Assembly (NCBI GenBank): GCA_902591275.1
Contig: CACJAC010000009.1
Coordinates: 1 to 40,536, forward strand
DNA: 40,536 bases
Source: an uncultured Prochlorococcus sp.
GTDB taxonomy: Bacteria; Cyanobacteriota; Cyanobacteriia; PCC-6307; Cyanobiaceae
Direction of reading: 5' to 3'
Position 1 is the first letter of the stretch, and each line of letters begins with the position of its first letter. Shown piece after piece: positions 35,272 through 40,536 of the stretch. The position numbers and the translations under genes were made by a program. The notes beneath the pieces were generated by a model that ran no database searches, had not been told where the DNA came from, and was given only the letters and a program-made list of their open reading frames with translations.

Positions 35272-36795
35272 TTAAGGTCTACGCCAGAAAATATTATCTT
35301 TTGAAATTAATTGATCAGACTCACAAGGTCCCCACGTCATAGATTCATAATTATAAATAGGTAACTTCCAAGGAGAATTATCCATCAATTCTATTAATGG
35401 CGTATAAAGTTTCCAGGCTGCCTCTACTTCATCACTTCGAGTAAATAGGGTTGGGTCAGAAAGCATTGCATCAGCTAATAATCTTACATAGCCTTCATCT
35501 GAGGGCTCTCCAAATGATTCATCATAAGAAAATTCCATCTCAACAGGTCTTGATTTCATTCCAGAACCGGGAGATTTTACTTCAAATTTGAAAGTAGCAC
35601 CTTCATTTGGCTGAATTCTAAGGATAAGTTGATTTGGAGCAGGATTTATTATTGTTGATTCAAATAAATGAACAGGAACGTCTTTAAAATTCAAGACTAT
35701 TTCTCCAAGTCTTTTAGGCAGTCTTTTACCTGTTCTCAAATAAAAAGGAACCCCTTGCCAACGCCAGTTATCAACGAAAAGTTTTGTCGCAATATAAGTT
35801 TCAGTTGTGCTATTACAATTAACACCATCTTCCTGCCTATATCCTTTTAGTCGATTTGAAATATTTCCTCCCTCTCCATATTGACCTCTTATGCAACAAT
35901 TCCACGGTTCATTTTCGTCAGCAAGTTTTGAAGCTTGAAGAACCTTAGCTTTTTCATTTCTTATTGCTTCTGGTTCAAACTTTCCTGGAGGTTCCATAGC
36001 AGTAACAGCAAGCATTTGAGTCATATGATTTTGAAGCATATCCCTTAAAGCACCTGAGCTTTCGTAATAACCTGCTCTATCTTCAACACCAACTGTTTCA
36101 GATGAAGTAATTTGAACACTTGATATATAATTTCTGTTCCAGATTGGTTCAAAAATAGTGTTAGCAAACCTCAAAACAAGAATATTCTGAACTGTCTCTT
36201 TACCTAAATAATGATCAATCCTATAAATCTGACTTTCTTCAGCACAACTTTGAACGATCTTATTCAATTTTTTTGCACTTGAATAATCTCTTCCAAAAGG
36301 TTTTTCAATCACTAAACGACTTTTCTTAGGATCATCTAAAAGGCCAGCTGCTTTAAGGGCTTTACATCCACTTGCATAGAAATTCGGAGATACTGATAAA
36401 TAAAATGTTCTATTCCCATGAGTGGCTTGTGTTTTATCAATTTCATTTAATCTTAAAGAAAGCCTTACGACATGATCACTTTGTTGTAAGTCAACTGGTT
36501 CATAGAAAAGATAATTAGAAAATTGTTCCCACTCCCTTTCATTACCAGATATTTGATTTGATAGCTTTACTTTCATCTTTTCTCTAAACTCAGCATCAGT
36601 CCAAGGTCTTCTAGCACAACCAACTATTCCAAATTCACTAGGAATTCTTCTTTGCAAATAGAGTTCAAATAAGGCTGGTATTAATTTTCTATGAGTAAGG
36701 TCTCCACTAGCACCAAATATCACTAGGCATTGGGGAGATATGACTCTTTCCTGCCGTAAACCTAATCTTAGAGGATTACCTAAAGTTGAAGGCAT
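35272..36795 (-). CDS. zwf: Glucose-6-phosphate 1-dehydrogenase
   Basis: Zwf oxidises glucose 6-phosphate with NADP+, the entry to the oxidative pentose phosphate pathway and the main NADPH source in the dark. In the 507-residue sequence the nucleotide loop is IFGASGDLTHRKLIPAL at 26-42, EKPFGRD at 164-170, and the substrate and catalytic motif RIDHYLGKE at 192-200, with the catalytic His195. The C-terminal domain contains PFYLRTGKRLPKR. Length is normal. It is followed in two bases by opcA and preceded by petH after 110 bases. Confidence 0.97.
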   Translation of the reverse strand: MPSTLGNPLRLGLRQERVISPQCLVIFGASGDLTHRKLIPALFELYLQRRIPSEFGIVGCARRPWTDAEFREKMKVKLSNQISGNEREWEQFSNYLFYEPVDLQQSDHVVRLSLRLNEIDKTQATHGNRTFYLSVSPNFYASGCKALKAAGLLDDPKKSRLVIEKPFGRDYSSAKKLNKIVQSCAEESQIYRIDHYLGKETVQNILVLRFANTIFEPIWNRNYISSVQITSSETVGVEDRAGYYESSGALRDMLQNHMTQMLAVTAMEPPGKFEPEAIRNEKAKVLQASKLADENEPWNCCIRGQYGEGGNISNRLKGYRQEDGVNCNSTTETYIATKLFVDNWRWQGVPFYLRTGKRLPKRLGEIVLNFKDVPVHLFESTIINPAPNQLILRIQPNEGATFKFEVKSPGSGMKSRPVEMEFSYDESFGEPSDEGYVRLLADAMLSDPTLFTRSDEVEAAWKLYTPLIELMDNSPWKLPIYNYESMTWGPCESDQLISKDNIFWRRP

Positions 36796-36905
36796 ATTTT
36801 TATTATTCTTTATTTAAAATCCTCTTTTTTTCAAATATTAGCTACATATTGTGTCTAAACCAAAAAGTATTTAGTAGCTGAAACTTAAATCTAAATATCA
36901 AAGAT

Positions 36906-38036
<1,131 letters not shown>

Positions 38037-38214
38037 TTAGATTTCTTTAATAAAAGATTATCAATTTGTAGTTTAATTTGTAGTGATTTTACAAAAATGG
38101 TTACGTTTTGAGATCGGGATAAATAAAAGAAATAATTTTAATTTTTCAGTATTTATTGTTTTTATCAGTATAGTTACACAGAAATAATTTTTTATCTAAT
38201 TAAAAAATTCATTT

Positions 38215-38757
38215 ATGAATAATCCTCAAGAATCAGAAAATCATTCTAATAACAATGATTACAGGACAATTGAGCAGACTATGGAGAAGTTTTCCGGTGG
38301 GACAAGACGACTGGCAGCTCAACTTACAACTTCTGCAAGTTTTGATTCTTTGTGGAGTGTTTTAACAGATTATGATCGACTAAATCTCTACATACCTAAT
38401 CTTTTATCGAGCAAAAAAATATTTCAGAAGGGAAATAATGTCCAGCTTAAACAAGTTGGGGCTCAGGATTTCCTTGGCATGAAGTTTTCAGCTGAAGTAA
38501 CTATAGATTTATTTGAAGATAAGGAGCTTGGCCTCTTAAAATTTAATTTAATAAAAGGAGATTTCAGAAAGTTTGAGGGTAGTTGGAAAATTCAAAATAT
38601 TAAAAATACTTCAATAAACTCATTAATTTACGATCTTACTGTTCAAGGTTGTCAGTGGATGCCAATAGGAATGATAGAGAAAAGACTGAAAAAGGATCTT
38701 TCAGAAAATTTAATTGCCGTAGATAGGCAAGCAAAAGCATCAAAAAGATCGTTATAA
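38215..38757 (+). CDS. SRPBCC/START-like (cyclase/dehydrase) family protein
   Basis: This 180-residue protein belongs to the SRPBCC superfamily, soluble helix-grip folds that bind hydrophobic ligands in a deep cavity. Visible features are RRLAAQLTTSASFDSLWSVLTDYDRLNLYIPNLLSSKKI (read in parts around residues 31-68), the core IFQKGNNVQLKQVG and the C-terminal LIAVDRQAKAS helix. The YDRLNLYIPNL pattern is typical of the polyketide cyclase/dehydrase branch. Ligand and function are unknown; pigments or lipids would be reasonable in a cyanobacterium. It has no signal peptide and stands alone on the plus strand, 181 bases from petH and adjoining the tRNA gene. Confidence 0.82.
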   Translation: MNNPQESENHSNNNDYRTIEQTMEKFSGGTRRLAAQLTTSASFDSLWSVLTDYDRLNLYIPNLLSSKKIFQKGNNVQLKQVGAQDFLGMKFSAEVTIDLFEDKELGLLKFNLIKGDFRKFEGSWKIQNIKNTSINSLIYDLTVQGCQWMPIGMIEKRLKKDLSENLIAVDRQAKASKRSL

Positions 38758-38768
38758 ATTTAAATTAA

Positions 38769-38841
38769 TAGCCCCAAGGGGATTCGAACCCCTGTCGCCT
38801 CCGTGAAAGGGAGGTGTCCTAGGCCTCTAGACGATGGGGCC
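38769..38841 (-). tRNA. tRNA-Glu (anticodon UUC)
   Basis: On the minus strand the 73-base gene folds as a cloverleaf: acceptor stem GGCCCCA with TGGGGCT, with a G1-U72 wobble, and A73 as discriminator. The D arm has TCTAGAGGCCTAGGA, the anticodon stem CCTCC/GGAGG encloses a loop with TTC, and the T arm AGGGGTTCGAATCCCCT is canonical. CCA is not encoded. In cyanobacteria this tRNA also supplies glutamate for tetrapyrrole synthesis through glutamyl-tRNA reductase. It lies between the SRPBCC gene and the 3' end of sasA. Confidence 0.97.
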
Positions 38842-38882
38842 AGGAAATTAGCATAACAGCTTATTAAAAACTAAGAGTAAGG

Positions 38883-40001
38883 CTAGCCTTTCGTCAAGTA
38901 TTGTTGCTCTTTGTTTTGTCCTTGCCACACAGGAACTGTGAAATGGAAGCAGGAACCTTCCCCTACTTCAGATACGACCCATATTCTTCCTCCATGGACT
39001 TGTACTATTCTCCTACATACTGATAACCCTATACCAAATCCTGAAGTTCCTTCAGAAGTCTGGGGAAGTCTAACCCTATCTAGAAAAATTCTTTTTTGTT
39101 CGCTCAAAGGAATACCTGCACCTTTGTCACAAATTGTTATTTCTACCCATTGATTTGTCTTATGAATCATAGTGATTTTTATAGATCCAGAATCTTTAGA
39201 AAATTTAATAGCATTTTCAATTAAATTTAAAAATACTTGCCTCATTCTTCTTTGATCTGCAAATACACTTGGCAGATCAGATGGAATATCAGTATCAATT
39301 TCAATATTCCTTAATCTCCAGAATTTTTCTAATTCGAGTATTACTTCAGCACTAATATTACCTAAATCAATTTTCTGAGGATTAAATAATGCTTCCCATT
39401 TAGTTGTTCCAACCTCTAAAAGATCCTGAGATAAGAGTTCAATCTCTTCAAGACGTCTTTTAATAACCTCCTGCAATTTTGAAATATCTATTTGTCCGAG
39501 TTTTTGACTTTGAACAGCCAAAGTAGCAGCAGTTAAAGGAGTTCTTAATTCATGCGCGACCATTCTTAATAATCTTTCCTGAGATTCTATTCTTTTTGTT
39601 AATGTCTCATTTTCTTGTCTTAAAACAAGAAGTTCGTCTTCCAATAGAAATTCTTTTTGGGTTCTTGTTGAATCAATTTTAGATGGCTGCAAATTAATCC
39701 CAAGATTTTTTGTTAAGCCTTCCTGTGACCACCTTGGCAACCATTTTTGCAACTGAGAGAAAATATTACTTCCAGCAAATATTTGCTTTGGAGCTGGGGA
39801 AACCTTTATAAGAGCAGGAATAGCGACTAATCTATGTAATTCAAGTAATTCTGGTTGCTCTGTGGGGTCTGAGATCTGAAGAGATGTCTCAAATTCACAA
39901 TCATCTGATTCTAAATAAGCTATTAGGGACTTAATATCATTACTAGAAAGTTGATTTCTAGCTGCCACCAGTATTAATTTTAGCTCTTTTTTATCATTCA
40001 A
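38883..40001 (-). CDS. sasA: Circadian-clock sensor histidine kinase SasA
   Basis: SasA binds KaiC through a KaiB-like domain and passes clock phase to the response regulator RpaA. In the 372-residue protein residues about 5-95 form the thioredoxin-like KaiB-like domain ([19 protein letters not shown], with [11 protein letters not shown] near the cis-proline). The HisKA helix carries the phospho-acceptor His150 in [10 protein letters not shown], and the ATPase has [10 protein letters not shown] at 259-268, DKGAGIP at 292-298 and [11 protein letters not shown] at 321-331. There is no membrane segment. The start is TTG at 40001, supported by AGAGGA six bases upstream. The clock genes kaiB and kaiC are not in this window. 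Confidence 0.95.
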   Translation of the reverse strand: MNDKKELKLILVAARNQLSSNDIKSLIAYLESDDCEFETSLQISDPTEQPELLELHRLVAIPALIKVSPAPKQIFAGSNIFSQLQKWLPRWSQEGLTKNLGINLQPSKIDSTRTQKEFLLEDELLVLRQENETLTKRIESQERLLRMVAHELRTPLTAATLAVQSQKLGQIDISKLQEVIKRRLEEIELLSQDLLEVGTTKWEALFNPQKIDLGNISAEVILELEKFWRLRNIEIDTDIPSDLPSVFADQRRMRQVFLNLIENAIKFSKDSGSIKITMIHKTNQWVEITICDKGAGIPLSEQKRIFLDRVRLPQTSEGTSGFGIGLSVCRRIVQVHGGRIWVVSEVGEGSCFHFTVPVWQGQNKEQQYLTKG

Positions 40002-40107
40002 ATGAATTCCTCTGAAGTGTTGAAAAGCTGTTAATCCTTATAAACACCTTAAGATATTTTTTTTTATTTTACAGATAGGCTATTAAATAAATAGAACTTT
40101 TTTATAA

Positions 40108-40536
40108 ATGGTTGCTATTAATCCAAAGAAAAATTTACATTTTGGTGAAAACCCTCCTGAAATCAACTTAAATAGTAATTTAAAAAGGTGGTTTTCTAGG
40201 AATATTGGATTATGGAAATCTAATAGAACATATTTTCTCGATGAAGCACAAAAAACTTATAATTTATGTATGAATATAAATATTCAAGCTCTCGAAAGTA
40301 AGTCCGAATGGGAGTCGCATTATAAATTTACTTGGTATCCAGAAAAAAAATATAATTTCTTTGACGAAAATCCCCAGTACACAGAACGAGGAGAAATGCA
40401 TGCATTTTTAAAAGGCCATCAACTTAAGAGGGAAAAATTTTATTTAAGTAATGATGAAGGTATTTCAAATATTAAACAAGTCGACGAACACGAAATGATT
40501 TTTGAATCTTCTTACAAAGATTGGTATATTGTTGAA
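40108..40536 (+). CDS. Start of an unidentified protein, cut by the window edge
   Basis: An open frame starts on ATG at 40108 and runs without a stop to the last base, giving 143 residues. It begins MVAINPKKNLHFGENP and contains WFSRNIGLWKSNRTYFLDEA at about residues 28-47, WESHYKFTWYPEKK and MHAFLKGHQLKREKFY. The early pattern of Phe, Gly-x-Trp-x-S-x-R-Thr resembles the opening of CpcS/CpeS-type lipocalin lyases, which attach bilins, and the alternating beta-strand look fits a lipocalin barrel. That assignment is tentative. There is no signal peptide. It diverges from sasA with 106 bases between starts. Confidence 0.7.
   Translation, partial: MVAINPKKNLHFGENPPEINLNSNLKRWFSRNIGLWKSNRTYFLDEAQKTYNLCMNINIQALESKSEWESHYKFTWYPEKKYNFFDENPQYTERGEMHAFLKGHQLKREKFYLSNDEGISNIKQVDEHEMIFESSYKDWYIVE

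Noticed and set aside
36840..36879. Inverted repeat AGCTAC / GTAGCT between petH and zwf, as a possible terminator
   Set aside because: The loop is 28 bases and no T-run follows on the petH strand, so it does not qualify.
38080..38092. NtcA-like box GTA...TAC upstream of petH
   Set aside because: The spacer is seven bases, not the eight required by the NtcA consensus, so it is recorded only as a near miss.

Overview
The window looks like core chromosome of a high-light-type Prochlorococcus marinus or a very close relative. The basis is strongly AT-rich DNA with AT-rich codon use, very short intergenic spaces, and photosynthesis genes (petG, cytochrome cM, petH, chlI, a crtL-type lycopene cyclase, crtE). 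The small RNA Yfr1 lies in its characteristic place between a GuaB-type gene and trxA, SasA carries a KaiB-like domain, and the ferredoxin-NADP reductase lacks a phycobilisome-linker domain. The organism call is recognition, not a database result. No insertion sequence, phage gene, integrase or CRISPR array was seen, and no stretch over 300 bases lacks a gene. The longest gaps, about 230 bases, are at 19355-19583 (holds Yfr1) and 26347-26574 (leuA upstream region).

Layout. 24-260: a small membrane protein. 389-3643: three tightly packed plus-strand genes (circularly permuted ATP-grasp, alpha-E, transglutaminase-like), a conserved but functionally undefined peptide-modification-type set. A cupin-like protein and an exported pentapeptide-repeat protein follow. 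4902-6332: minus-strand PfkB kinase and two tiny anchored proteins. 6374-9524: a DUF2834 membrane protein, an MFS transporter and a DUF1400 alpha/beta hydrolase; the last two start back-to-back on GTG codons inside one palindrome.

9521-17637 is a long minus-strand run, read from high to low coordinates: cytM, trmJ, chlI, ruvC, 5-formyl-THF cyclo-ligase, sufE, homoserine dehydrogenase, a small unknown, a peptide-type ABC substrate-binding lipoprotein and one permease. petG (39 aa) sits divergently from cytM and runs into the 3' end of rsmD. 17789-20759 (minus): guaB3, Yfr1, trxA, hisH, rsmD. 20927-24759 (plus): gyrA and lycopene cyclase. Then come GH57 (minus), leuA and a membrane protein (plus), a PgpH-like HD phosphohydrolase (minus), and folD-crtE-PAP2-like (plus).

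32573-38033 (minus) holds petH, zwf, opcA and cobB: FNR makes NADPH in the light, Zwf with its activator OpcA makes it in the dark. The end carries a SRPBCC protein, tRNA-Glu(UUC), sasA and the start of a gene cut by the window edge. GTG or TTG starts are frequent (cupin-like, DUF2834, MFS, hydrolase, chlI, ruvC, cytM, hisH, pgpH-like, sasA).

Most of the window is ordinary core metabolism. The points most worth a second look are the ATP-grasp/alpha-E/transglutaminase cluster, the membrane-anchored FNR with its repetitive linker, the incomplete peptide ABC transporter, the GTG/GTG palindromic divergent start, and the Yfr1 locus.
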